DNA of 64,000 nucleotides from Anaerovibrio slackiae (GTDB lineage: Bacteria > Bacillota > Negativicutes > Selenomonadales > Selenomonadaceae), in the NCBI RefSeq assembly GCF_009695585.1, contig NZ_VUNR01000008.1, forward strand, positions 1-64,000, in the 5' to 3' direction. The position numbers and the translations under genes were made by a program. This document shows positions 1 to 8,000 of the stretch, in pieces; the first letter of the stretch is position 1; every line of letters starts with the position of its first letter. Under the pieces are notes generated by a model. It did no database searches, was not told where the DNA came from, and saw only the letters and a program-made list of their open reading frames with translations.

Positions 1-122
1 CCGTAGGAACTACGGAAATTAACGCCCACGGAGAGTGTGTAAGACCTTTTGCTAAGGCAGAAGGCTGTTCTCGTAGAAGTGGGAATCTCCCTCCTCAAAC
101 GCTAAGCGTTAGGAGGGAGTAG
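1..122 (+). CDS. tnpB: IS200/IS605-family TnpB (OrfB), C-terminal end only
   Basis: The reading frame beginning at base 3 is open from the window edge to a TAG at 120-122. It encodes about 39 residues that include GTTEINAHGECVRPFAKAEG. GTTEIN followed by an R-P pair is typical of the extreme C terminus of TnpB, the RNA-guided nuclease encoded by IS200/IS605 transposons. The gene is cut by the window edge, so its RuvC residues and zinc finger cannot be inspected and its integrity is unknown. The stop codon lies inside the right-end structure of the element, as is usual for this family. No tnpA is visible. Confidence 0.7.
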   Translation, partial: VGTTEINAHGECVRPFAKAEGCSRRSGNLPPQTLSVRRE

Positions 123-127
123 TTCAA
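87..127 (+). mobile_element. Right-end hairpin and boundary of the IS200/IS605-type element
   Basis: A near-perfect stem-loop pairs CTCCCTCCT (87-95) with AGGAGGGAG (111-119). A second stem, AACGCT/AGCGTT, lies inside it. The hairpin is followed by TAGTTCAA, and a subterminal hairpin followed by TTCAA or TTCAC is the usual right end of IS605-group elements. In active elements this region also forms the 3' part of the omega (reRNA) scaffold, and the flanking bases act as guide. The flank here runs into the 3' end of the SorC-type gene, so the element sits immediately downstream of that gene's stop codon. Confidence 0.6.
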
Positions 128-135
128 ATGCTTTT

Positions 136-1074
136 TTAGTCCTCCAAAAGTGCCTTGCCGGTGAACTGGTCGGTAATCAGCACATTGGCATAGCGTCCCT
201 TGAGGGCTGCCCTGATGGCGTTGATTTTGGCCTCGCCGCCTGAAATCATGATGCTGAATTCCTTGTCCCGCAGCTCGCTGAGGGTAATGCCCACGGTGCG
301 GTCATCCAGGTCACGGTTGCAAATGCGCCCCTCCACGTCAAAGAACCTTGAGCAGATATCACCTACGGAGCTTTTCTGGATTTTCTCCTGCTCCTCGATG
401 CCCGTATAGCCCAGGCGGAAGAACAGGGCATTTGGCCTGACCGTCCCTACGCTGAAGATGGCGATATTGGCATGGCGCCCCAGCTCCAGCACCCTCTTGA
501 TATAGCGGTCCTTGTCTACCAGCTCCTTGGTTTCCTTGGTATCAAAGATAACCGGCAGCGGCATGTACTGTGCCACCGTATCAAAGTTGGCAGCAAAGCT
601 CTCCAGGATTTCCCGGGCATAGTTGTTCCACTCGGAATGGCTGACGCCGCCCTCCAGCTGGACCACCTGTGAGCCCTTTATCGCCTTTGGCACCAGTGCC
701 TGCGACATGTTGTACAGGGTGGTTCCCCAGCCGACACCGATGATGTCCCCGTCCTTGATGATGGAGTCCAGGTACCGGGCGGCGGTGATGCCAATGTATT
801 TCTTGATTTCTTCCTCGTCATTGATGGTGGAGGACGCGATTTTTACGTCTTTCAGGTGCAGCTTGTCCTTCAGACGCTGCTCCATATGGCTCATATCCTC
901 TACCGGATCCACAATCTGGATATTCACATAGCCCTTGTCCTTGGCATACTGCAAAAGCCTTGAGATGGAAGGCCTGGATACGCCTAGCTCCTGAGCAATT
1001 TTCTGCTGGCTATAATCAGAACGGTAATACAGCTTGGCTACGTTGATGGCCAGCTTGTCCTTATCGCGATACAT
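136..1074 (-). CDS. SorC/DeoR-type sugar-binding transcriptional regulator
   Basis: This 312-residue protein has an N-terminal helix-turn-helix at about residues 12-50 (SQQKIAQELGVSRPSISRLL) and a large C-terminal sugar-phosphate-binding domain of the SorC family, with GDIIGVGWGTTLY and the late ISGGEAK loop. SorC regulators bind a phosphorylated sugar or deoxyribonucleoside and usually control neighbouring catabolic genes. No such genes are visible here, so the regulon is unknown. The start at 1074 is preferred because AGGGGGAAAAGAC precedes this ATG. An in-frame ATG at 1116 has no ribosome site. The gene ends eight bases inside the tnpB element boundary and is transcribed toward it. Confidence 0.82.
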   Translation of the reverse strand: MYRDKDKLAINVAKLYYRSDYSQQKIAQELGVSRPSISRLLQYAKDKGYVNIQIVDPVEDMSHMEQRLKDKLHLKDVKIASSTINDEEEIKKYIGITAARYLDSIIKDGDIIGVGWGTTLYNMSQALVPKAIKGSQVVQLEGGVSHSEWNNYAREILESFAANFDTVAQYMPLPVIFDTKETKELVDKDRYIKRVLELGRHANIAIFSVGTVRPNALFFRLGYTGIEEQEKIQKSSVGDICSRFFDVEGRICNRDLDDRTVGITLSELRDKEFSIMISGGEAKINAIRAALKGRYANVLITDQFTGKALLED

Positions 1075-1121
1075 GTCTTTTCCCCCTAGGTGATGGTTTA
1101 CTATTCCAAATTCCACTAGTT

Positions 1122-1150
1122 ATTATGAACATTATTCGAGCAAAAATCAA
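1122..1150 (-). promoter_or_regulatory. Predicted sigma-A promoter of the SorC-type gene
   Basis: Read on the minus strand, TTGATT and CATAAT are separated by 17 bases and lie about 50 bases upstream of the chosen start. The region around it, up to 1280, is AT-rich and otherwise featureless. No clear palindromic operator could be assigned. Confidence 0.4.
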
Positions 1151-1312
1151 GGATTTTGCACAAAAAGTTGATGTTTTTGCGAAAAAATTTTCATTTCGGT
1201 GTGATGAATTTGAAAAATCGTCAAAAAATAATGTAAATACATTTTATCATAGTCTTGAATTTGTGTAAATATCGTGTTAAATAAATGTCCAACTCATGCA
1301 CAATAAATATAA

Positions 1313-1355
1313 AAAAGAGATGCCGTACCAAACAAGGCACAATGGCATCTCTTTT
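1313..1355 (-). terminator. Rho-independent terminator of the yitT-type gene
   Basis: AAAAGAGATGCC and GGCATCTCTTTT form a 12-bp stem around a 19-base loop. The T-run on the minus strand fits termination of the gene ending at 1375. It lies about 20 bases past that stop codon. Confidence 0.75.
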
Positions 1356-1374
1356 GGATTTTTGCGTCAGGCTG

Positions 1375-2277
1375 TCAATGGATGGATTTCTTCTTGAAGC
1401 GTCCGCCTACAATGTCATGCACCGGATTGATGGTAACGAAGGCGGTTTCGTCCTTTTCCAGGGCGATATCCTTCAGCTTGCCCACCTCAAGACGGGTAAC
1501 AACGCAGTAGAGCACCTTTTTGGCATCGCCGGTGTAGGCACCCTGGCCGTGGAGGAAGGTAACGCCGCGCCCCAGCCTGTGCATGAGGGCATCGGCAATC
1601 TCCTCGTTTTCATCGGAGACAATCATGACGGCATAGGACTCGTCCAGGCCCTTTATTACGACGTCAATCATCTTGGAGATGACGAAGTATGCTACCAGGG
1701 AGTACATGGCCTTGTCCCAGCCGAAGACGAAGCCTGCCGCCCCCAGGATAAAGAGGTTGAAGAACATGACAACCTCGCCGACGGAGAAGGTGGTTTTCTT
1801 GTCAATGATGATGGCGACGATTTCCGTGCCGTCCAGGGAACCGCCGTGGCGGATGATCAGCCCCACGCCGGCGCCGGTGATGATGCCGCCGAAGATAGCC
1901 GCCAGAAAGTAATCGCCGGTGATGCTGGGGATGGGCTCAAAGTAAACCGAGAGCACGGAGATGGCTACGATAGATACCACGGTAGAAATGGCAAAGGACT
2001 TGCCTATCTGCTTGTAGCCCATGTAGAGGAAGGGCAGGTTCAGCAGGATCATGAACACGCCGAAGGGAGCTCCGGTGAGATGGCTTGCCATGATGGAGAT
2101 ACCTACCACGCCGCCATCGATGATGTTGTTGGGCACCAGGAAAATTTCCAGTCCCGTGGTGTAAATCAGGGAGCCCAAAAGGAGCAGAAAGTATTTTTTT
2201 ATCCAGTCCTTGGCTTTTTTCCGCTTTCTGAGGATGGGCCTGAAGGTTTTTGCTGTTTCCTGTTTAAGATCTGTCAT
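1375..2277 (-). CDS. YitT-family membrane protein (DUF161/DUF2179)
   Basis: The 300-residue product has about five hydrophobic segments in residues 25-190, including LLLLGSLIYTTGLEIFLVPN and the IDGGVVGIS and GGSLDGTEI loops characteristic of YitT proteins. A soluble C-terminal DUF2179 domain (about 215-295) contains HGQGAYTGDAKKVLYCVVTR. Family members are widespread Firmicute inner-membrane proteins of unknown transport role, so only the family assignment is secure. A basic cytoplasmic N terminus (RKRKKAKDWIKK) precedes the first membrane helix. The gene has its own promoter and terminator and appears monocistronic, divergent from the symporter at 2491. Confidence 0.85.
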   Translation of the reverse strand: MTDLKQETAKTFRPILRKRKKAKDWIKKYFLLLLGSLIYTTGLEIFLVPNNIIDGGVVGISIMASHLTGAPFGVFMILLNLPFLYMGYKQIGKSFAISTVVSIVAISVLSVYFEPIPSITGDYFLAAIFGGIITGAGVGLIIRHGGSLDGTEIVAIIIDKKTTFSVGEVVMFFNLFILGAAGFVFGWDKAMYSLVAYFVISKMIDVVIKGLDESYAVMIVSDENEEIADALMHRLGRGVTFLHGQGAYTGDAKKVLYCVVTRLEVGKLKDIALEKDETAFVTINPVHDIVGGRFKKKSIH

Positions 2278-2310
2278 AGAATACCACCTTTGTCGTTTTC
2301 TTTCCTATTT

Positions 2311-2340
2311 ATTATATAAGAAATGAGCTTTTTTTGTCCA
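2311..2340 (-). promoter_or_regulatory. Predicted promoter of the yitT-type gene
   Basis: On the minus strand TGGACA and TATAAT are separated by 18 bases, about 35 bases upstream of the start codon. This is a good sigma-A match apart from the first base of the -35 element. Confidence 0.55.
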
Positions 2341-2490
2341 GCTTATGGGAAAAGTATACAATAACCCTGCATAAATGGTATAATATATATGCAGTTAATA
2401 TTTTTGCGGGGCAGCTAGGGGAGCCCTGCCGGCAGGCGGCGTATTTTGGAGCGTGCAGCCTGCTGCAGTGTTTTAGAAGGGGGACTTATT

Positions 2491-3723
2491 ATGTCAAAGA
2501 AATCCGAGGGCTCAGGGCTTGGCAGCCTCGGCAAGTGGATTATTATCGCCACTGTGCTGGGTGCCGTTGTAGGCCTGGTAATGGGCAAGGAGGCTCATGC
2601 GCTGGCACCGATAGGTGACCTGTTCATGACGCTCATCAAGATGGTTGTCGTGCCGATGGTGTTCTTTTCACTGGTGGGGGGCGCGGCTTCCCTGGGCAAC
2701 TCCAAGAGTGCCGGTAAAATCGGTGCGGTAACGTTTATTTACTACGGTGTGACTACTGCCGTGGCTGTAGGGCTGGGGCTGATTGCCAGCGAGCTGGCAA
2801 AGCCTGGCGTGGGCATCAACATGTCGGCTATTTCCGGGGCGGCAATTGATGTGGACATGTCCCAGAGCGGTTCCATCCCTGGCTTCTGGGAGACGGTTAT
2901 CGGCTTCGTGCCGGTTAATCCTTTTGCGGCACTGGTGGAGGGCAATATTTTGCAGACCATTGTATTTGGCCTGTTTGTGGGTTTTGCCCTGTCCATGCTG
3001 GAGGATGAGAAAAAGAATTTTATGATGAAGATTTTCAACTACTTTACGGAAATCTTCATCAAGATTATGACCGGCATCATGTATGTGGCTCCTGTGGGTG
3101 TATTTGCCTTGATGGCTGACGCTACAGGTACCTTCGGCTATGATGTGCTGGTAAAAATCATGCAGCTGGTAGGCCTGTATGTGGTGGTGCTTGCCATCGT
3201 CACCTATGGCATGATTGGCGGCTCCGTGGCTCTTTTCTCCAAGAAAATCGGCTATGTTCAGTTCTTTAAGAGCATGTGGAAATGCCAGGTGTTTGCTTTC
3301 TCAACGGCTTCTTCCATGGCAACCCTGCCACTGAACATGAATACTTGTGAGAAGGAATTCGGGCTGAACAAGGGTACGGTTTCCTTTGCCCTGCCGCTGG
3401 GCGCCACCATCAACATGAACGGCAATGCGGCGTATTATGCTATGGCGGCATGCTTTATTGCCCAGATGTATGGCATTGAGCTGAGCTTTGGCCAGTATAT
3501 TGCCATTATAATTACCTCCACTCTGGGTGCTGTAGGTCAGGCTGGTGTGCCGGGGCCTACCCTGCTGGTAGTTGCCGTGCTGGTATCTGCCGGTATTCCG
3601 ATTGATGCCTTGCCAATCCTCTTTGGTGTTGACCGTATCTTTGATATGCTGCGTACCGCAGTAAATATCACCGGCGATGCGGCGTGCGCCACCATTGTGG
3701 ACAGGTTCCGCGAAGAAACCTGA
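2491..3723 (+). CDS. Dicarboxylate/amino acid:cation symporter (DAACS family)
   Basis: This 410-residue polytopic protein is of the GltP/DctA/SstT type. Family landmarks are PVVPMVFFSLVGGA near the third helix, the serine-rich re-entrant loop FSTASSMATLPLNM, the NMNGNAAYYAMAACF helix that contributes sodium and substrate ligands, and the second re-entrant loop GQAGVPGPTLLVVAVL. Such carriers import glutamate, aspartate, serine or C4-dicarboxylates with Na+ or H+. The substrate cannot be chosen from sequence. The start at 2491 follows GAAGGGGG with good spacing, and an upstream in-frame ATG at 2446 lacks a ribosome site. A second, distinct paralogue is at 56384. Confidence 0.88.
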   Translation: MSKKSEGSGLGSLGKWIIIATVLGAVVGLVMGKEAHALAPIGDLFMTLIKMVVVPMVFFSLVGGAASLGNSKSAGKIGAVTFIYYGVTTAVAVGLGLIASELAKPGVGINMSAISGAAIDVDMSQSGSIPGFWETVIGFVPVNPFAALVEGNILQTIVFGLFVGFALSMLEDEKKNFMMKIFNYFTEIFIKIMTGIMYVAPVGVFALMADATGTFGYDVLVKIMQLVGLYVVVLAIVTYGMIGGSVALFSKKIGYVQFFKSMWKCQVFAFSTASSMATLPLNMNTCEKEFGLNKGTVSFALPLGATINMNGNAAYYAMAACFIAQMYGIELSFGQYIAIIITSTLGAVGQAGVPGPTLLVVAVLVSAGIPIDALPILFGVDRIFDMLRTAVNITGDAACATIVDRFREET

Positions 3724-3771
3724 GTGGCACAGGGCGTTGTAAAAAATATCAAACAAGTCGTATAGAGATGC

Positions 3772-3826
3772 AATCCCCCGGGCGGCAGGCTGAAAGGCTA
3801 AATTCCGTCCGGGGGATTTTTTGCTT
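3772..3826 (+). terminator. Terminator after the symporter
   Basis: AATCCCCCGG pairs with CCGGGGGATT across a roughly 27-base loop and is followed by a T-run. It separates the symporter from dinB. Confidence 0.75.
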
Positions 3827-3917
3827 GCTTTTTCGTATGTATGTTGTATAATGTATAGAAAGGGCGATTGTAGGTTTGTTTTTGTATGCTTTGGCAATGA
3901 GAAAGGGGGCTGCCAGG

Positions 3918-5069
3918 ATGGCAAAGCGGCTGGTGATGCATGTGGATATGGATGCCTTTTATGCTTCGGTGGAGCAGCTGGATCACGAGGAATACCGGGG
4001 CAAGCCAGTGATTGTGGCAGGGCTGGGCAAGCGCAGCGTGGTGTCCACCTGCTCCTACGAGGCCAGGAAGTTCGGCGTCCGCTCTGCCATGACTACGGCA
4101 AGGGCGATGCAGCTCTGTCCCCAGGGGATTTTTGTGGAAGGGAATTTCCGGCGGTACAGCGAGGTGTCCAGGGAGATTTTCAAGATATTTGACAGGTATT
4201 CCCCGGTGGTGGAGCCCCTGTCCATCGATGAGGCGTTCCTTGACCTGACCGGCATGGAGCGGCTGATGGAGAGCCCACGCCAGTATGCCATGAAGCTGAA
4301 GGAGGAAATCCGGGCAAGGACGGGGATTGTGGCATCTGCCGGTATTGCGCCCAACAAGTTTCTGGCCAAGCTGGCATCGGATTTGGAGAAGCCGGACGGG
4401 CTGACGATTATTGAGGAGGACAGGGTGCAGGAGGTGCTTGCTCCCCTGCCGGTCAGCAGAATCTGGGGCGTTGGCAAGAAATCAAATCAGGTGCTGGCGG
4501 ATATGGGGATTATGCGCATCGGGCAGCTTTTGCAGGCTGATTACAGGCAGCTGGAGAGGCGGCTGGGGCCCAGCATGGCAAAGCATCTCTACGCCTTGTC
4601 CCGGGGGCAGGATGACAGGCCGGTGGCTCCCAGAGAGCCTGCCAAGTCCATTGGCAATGAGATTACATTTCCCGAGGATATTCAAGGGCAGGAGGCGGCG
4701 GAGCAGGTGCTGCTGGAGCTTTCGGTCAAGGTTGGGTGGCGGCTGAGGCAGGCGGGGGTCCGGGCCAAGACCGTGCATATCAAGGTGCGAAAGCATGACT
4801 TTACGACCTTTACCAGGCAGAAGCAGCTGGCGGAGATGTCCGGCTTTGACAATGATATCTATCGGGCGGCACGGGAGCTCTTTCGGGAGCTGGGGATTTT
4901 TTATGGCATCCGCCTCATGGGGGTGTCCGCCTCCGGCTTTGATGCCCACGAGGAAATGTCCCTTTTTGCCGCGGACAATGCAAAGCAGGAAAGGCTCTAT
5001 GATGCCATTGACAGCATCAACAAGCGTTTTGGCAGCCTTGGAATTACAAGAGCAAACTTGCTGAGGTAA
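3918..5069 (+). CDS. dinB: DNA polymerase IV (Y-family translesion polymerase)
   Basis: The 383-residue product contains the Y-family catalytic signatures: HVDMDAFYASVEQ at the N terminus (metal-binding D10) and LSIDEAFLDLTG with D104 and E105. The thumb-domain segment RIWGVGKKSNQVL and a little-finger domain follow. It extends mismatched or lesion-containing primers during DNA damage tolerance. EMSLF near the C terminus resembles a beta-clamp-binding motif. The start at 3918 is preceded by AAAGGGGG with 9-base spacing. The in-frame ATG at 3876 is rejected because it adds residues outside the family's usual N terminus and lacks a ribosome site. No LexA box was recognised upstream. Confidence 0.93.
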   Translation: MAKRLVMHVDMDAFYASVEQLDHEEYRGKPVIVAGLGKRSVVSTCSYEARKFGVRSAMTTARAMQLCPQGIFVEGNFRRYSEVSREIFKIFDRYSPVVEPLSIDEAFLDLTGMERLMESPRQYAMKLKEEIRARTGIVASAGIAPNKFLAKLASDLEKPDGLTIIEEDRVQEVLAPLPVSRIWGVGKKSNQVLADMGIMRIGQLLQADYRQLERRLGPSMAKHLYALSRGQDDRPVAPREPAKSIGNEITFPEDIQGQEAAEQVLLELSVKVGWRLRQAGVRAKTVHIKVRKHDFTTFTRQKQLAEMSGFDNDIYRAARELFRELGIFYGIRLMGVSASGFDAHEEMSLFAADNAKQERLYDAIDSINKRFGSLGITRANLLR

Positions 5070-5173
5070 ATATCATAAAGCTGGAAATATTATTTGAAAA
5101 ATTGTAATATATATGGAGAAGCGTAGAAGCATACAGGTGTGGTGACAGGGCACTGATTTTGAGGTGAAATGTT

Positions 5174-6520
5174 GTGCGTGTAGTAATAGTAGGAGCAGGC
5201 AAGCTGGGATACAGCATTGCAGAGCTTTTATCCCAGGAAGAATATGATATTGTCGTCATAGACAAGGAGGAGAAGCAGCTTTCAAATATCAAGGAGAACC
5301 TTGATGTGCTGACCATAGCTGCCAACGGCTCCAGCCCCATCACTATGGATGACCCTGATGTGCAGGGGGCAGATATGCTGATTGCTGTGACAGGCAGCGA
5401 CGAGGTGAACATGGTCTGCTGCATACTGGCCAAGAAGCACGGTATCGTCCATACTGTTGCCCGTATCCGGGATATGCAGTTCATGTCCGAGGCGAAGGAA
5501 TATCTCAAGGCGAACTTTGACATCGACCTGATGCTGAACCCTGAGTACATCACTGCCATGGAGATAAACCGCATCCTCATGGTGCCGGCAGCCCTCAACG
5601 TGGAGGATTTTGCCGAGGGCAGGGTGCGCCTTTTTGAGACCAAGGTGCGCCGCAAATCCCCTCTGGCGAATATTCCCCTGAAGGATCTGGACATACCCAA
5701 GTCCATCCTGGCTGCCATGATTTTCCGTGATCACCGCATGATTGTGCCTCACGGCGATGACTGCCTGATGGCTCATGACAACGTGTACTTCGTAGGTGAA
5801 AAGGGGGCTATAGAGAGCTTCAGCAAGAACCTGGTCCGGAGCGATGCCAGGAAGGTGAGCCGGGCGGTGATTATCGGTGCCGGCCGTGCCGGGCGGTTTA
5901 CAGCACTGGAGCTGGATAAGCAGGATGTGCAGGTGAAGATTTTTGACACCAATCGTGAGAGATGCCGCCTGATAGCGGCGAAGCTTTCCGGCCACAGCAT
6001 GGCCATCAATGCTGATGGCACCAACCTGGAGCTGCTGCAGGCCGAGGGGGTGGCGGATGCGGATGTGATGATCTGCCTGACCGGTGATGACAAGCTGAAC
6101 CTGCTGCTGGCACTTATGGGCAGGCACATGGGGGTGCAGAAGACCATTGTCAAGGTAGACCGCTATGATTATATCGAGCTGATGGAAAAGGTAGGTGTAG
6201 ATATCGTTCTTTCATCCCGCTTTTTGGCTGCCAGCGAAGTGCTTGCCTTCGTGCGCCGGGGTGGTATAGTGTCCGTCTCCCTGCTGGAGGGTGCCAAGGC
6301 GGAGGCTATAGAGGTAGTTGTGCAGGCAGGTGCCAGGGTGGCAGGCAAGAAGCTGATGGATGCGGCACTGCCCCGGGAGTGCCTGGTCTGCGGCTATGTG
6401 CGGGGCAGCGAGGCTTTTGTGCCTAATGGCCATACAGTGCTGGAGCCTGGTGACAGGGCGATTATTATCGTAAAGGTCAAGCACTCCAAGAATGTGCTGA
6501 AATATTTTCAAAAGGATTGA
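5174..6520 (+). CDS. trkA: Trk potassium-uptake system regulatory subunit TrkA
   Basis: The 448-residue cytoplasmic protein contains two tandem RCK modules. Each has a Rossmann NAD(H)-binding glycine motif (GAGKLGYSIAELL at about 6-18 and GAGRAGRFTALEL at about 234-246) and a C-terminal TrkA-C domain. TrkA binds nucleotide and gates the membrane subunit TrkH. The GTG start at 5174 has AGGTGAAAT upstream. The gene is directly followed by two trkH genes, 9 and 10 bases apart, which indicates one operon. Two-RCK TrkA proteins usually serve one TrkH type, so sharing between the two channels is plausible but unproven. Confidence 0.93.
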   Translation: MRVVIVGAGKLGYSIAELLSQEEYDIVVIDKEEKQLSNIKENLDVLTIAANGSSPITMDDPDVQGADMLIAVTGSDEVNMVCCILAKKHGIVHTVARIRDMQFMSEAKEYLKANFDIDLMLNPEYITAMEINRILMVPAALNVEDFAEGRVRLFETKVRRKSPLANIPLKDLDIPKSILAAMIFRDHRMIVPHGDDCLMAHDNVYFVGEKGAIESFSKNLVRSDARKVSRAVIIGAGRAGRFTALELDKQDVQVKIFDTNRERCRLIAAKLSGHSMAINADGTNLELLQAEGVADADVMICLTGDDKLNLLLALMGRHMGVQKTIVKVDRYDYIELMEKVGVDIVLSSRFLAASEVLAFVRRGGIVSVSLLEGAKAEAIEVVVQAGARVAGKKLMDAALPRECLVCGYVRGSEAFVPNGHTVLEPGDRAIIIVKVKHSKNVLKYFQKD

Positions 6521-6529
6521 CGGCTGACA

Positions 6530-7990
6530 ATGAATAGATTAGTTCTTTTGCTGATGGGCAGGGTAATCCTCATGTGCAGCGGCTTGCAGCTCATTCCCTT
6601 CGGCTACAGCCTCTATCATGGCTATGAGCAGTCGGCAGGCGCCTTTGCCGCCTCGGTGCTGATTGCCCTGCTGGCAGGGATATGGCTCATCGGCATGGCA
6701 GAGAGAGGGTACAAGGAAAGCCTCAGCGTGCTGGACGGGGCGGCATTCCTGGCTGTCTGCTGGTGGGTCATGTCCATATTCGGGGGACTGCCCTATTATA
6801 TTGACGGGGACCTGGGCATTGCCAATGCCTTTTTTGACAGCATTTCCTGCTTTACCACTACAGGCGTCATGGATTTGCCCTACGAGGCGGATGATGCCAT
6901 TATCCTCTGGCGCAGCCTGTCCCAGTGGCTGGGAGGCTATATGGTGCTTCTGCTTCTCAGTACGGTGCTGCCGGGCACCAGCGGCTGCTTTGGTACGGCG
7001 TTTATCCTGTCCGGCAACATGCGCACCGGGGCTATTACCCTGAGGCGTATCAACAGGACGTCTGTCAAGCTGCTGAAAATTTATTCTGCTGTGACTTTGG
7101 GGGGCATCCTGCTCTACTGGTTCTGCGGGCTGTCCATGTACGATGCGGTAAATATGTCCCTGGTGACGATTTCTACCGGCGGCTGCTATACCCCGGATGC
7201 AAAGATTACGGTCAGCGGCTGGGTAGCGGTTACTGCTATTCTCGGTGTCATAGCGGCAGGCTGCAATATCCTGCTCTATTGGCAGGCGGTGGATCACAAG
7301 GAAATCCGCGCCTTTCATCAGACCTGGAAAAACAGCGAGACCAGGATTTTTGCCGGGCTGGTGCTGTGCTTTACGGCGATTATTGCCACGCATCTCTACC
7401 TGAAGGGGTATTATGATGCGGGGGATGCCATCAGCAACGCCCTGTTTCATGTGGTGTCTTTCGGCTGTACCAACGGCATCATGGCAGAGGGCATGTATCA
7501 CTGGGATGATGTGGACAAGTTCTTCCTTATGTGCATGGCGCTGATTGGCGGCTGCATTGGTTCCATTTCCGGCGGCTTCAAGATTTTCCGCTTGCAGGTG
7601 CTTTTGAAAAGCTCCCTGGCGGAGCTGAAAAGAACCCTGCACCCTCACATGGTGGTGCATATCCAGGTGGACGGCAAGGCAGTGCCTCAGAAGATTATTG
7701 AGCGCATACTGGGCTATTTCTTCATGTTCTTCGTCACCATCCTGGTGTCCCTGCTGGTGATTTCCCTGTCAGGGCTGAATATGCAGCAGACCATGGATGT
7801 GGCTATTGCCTGCATTACCAGCTCCGGTCCCATGATGATGTTCCATCTGGATGCCGGTGAGGTCAGGAACCTGCCTGACTGGGTGAAGCTGTATTGCAGT
7901 ATGTTGATGGTCATAGGCAAGGTAAACGTGTTTACCTTCCTGCTGATTGTGCATGGAGCCTGGAACGGGCTTCAGGAAAGGCAGTGGTAG
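6530..7990 (+). CDS. trkH: TrkH-type potassium channel subunit, first copy
   Basis: The 486-residue membrane protein has the fourfold M1-P-M2 layout of the SKT superfamily. Pore-loop segments can be seen as FTTTGVMDL, ISTGGCYTP, CTNGIMAEG and SSGPMMM. Two loops keep the central glycine in a TG context typical of potassium filters, while the third and fourth read NG and SG. It should form the ion pore controlled by the upstream TrkA. It is clearly diverged from the next gene and is not a recent duplicate. Its translation is probably coupled to trkA because only nine bases separate them. Confidence 0.88.
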   Translation: MNRLVLLLMGRVILMCSGLQLIPFGYSLYHGYEQSAGAFAASVLIALLAGIWLIGMAERGYKESLSVLDGAAFLAVCWWVMSIFGGLPYYIDGDLGIANAFFDSISCFTTTGVMDLPYEADDAIILWRSLSQWLGGYMVLLLLSTVLPGTSGCFGTAFILSGNMRTGAITLRRINRTSVKLLKIYSAVTLGGILLYWFCGLSMYDAVNMSLVTISTGGCYTPDAKITVSGWVAVTAILGVIAAGCNILLYWQAVDHKEIRAFHQTWKNSETRIFAGLVLCFTAIIATHLYLKGYYDAGDAISNALFHVVSFGCTNGIMAEGMYHWDDVDKFFLMCMALIGGCIGSISGGFKIFRLQVLLKSSLAELKRTLHPHMVVHIQVDGKAVPQKIIERILGYFFMFFVTILVSLLVISLSGLNMQQTMDVAIACITSSGPMMMFHLDAGEVRNLPDWVKLYCSMLMVIGKVNVFTFLLIVHGAWNGLQERQW

Positions 7991-8000
7991 GTGAAATGCG

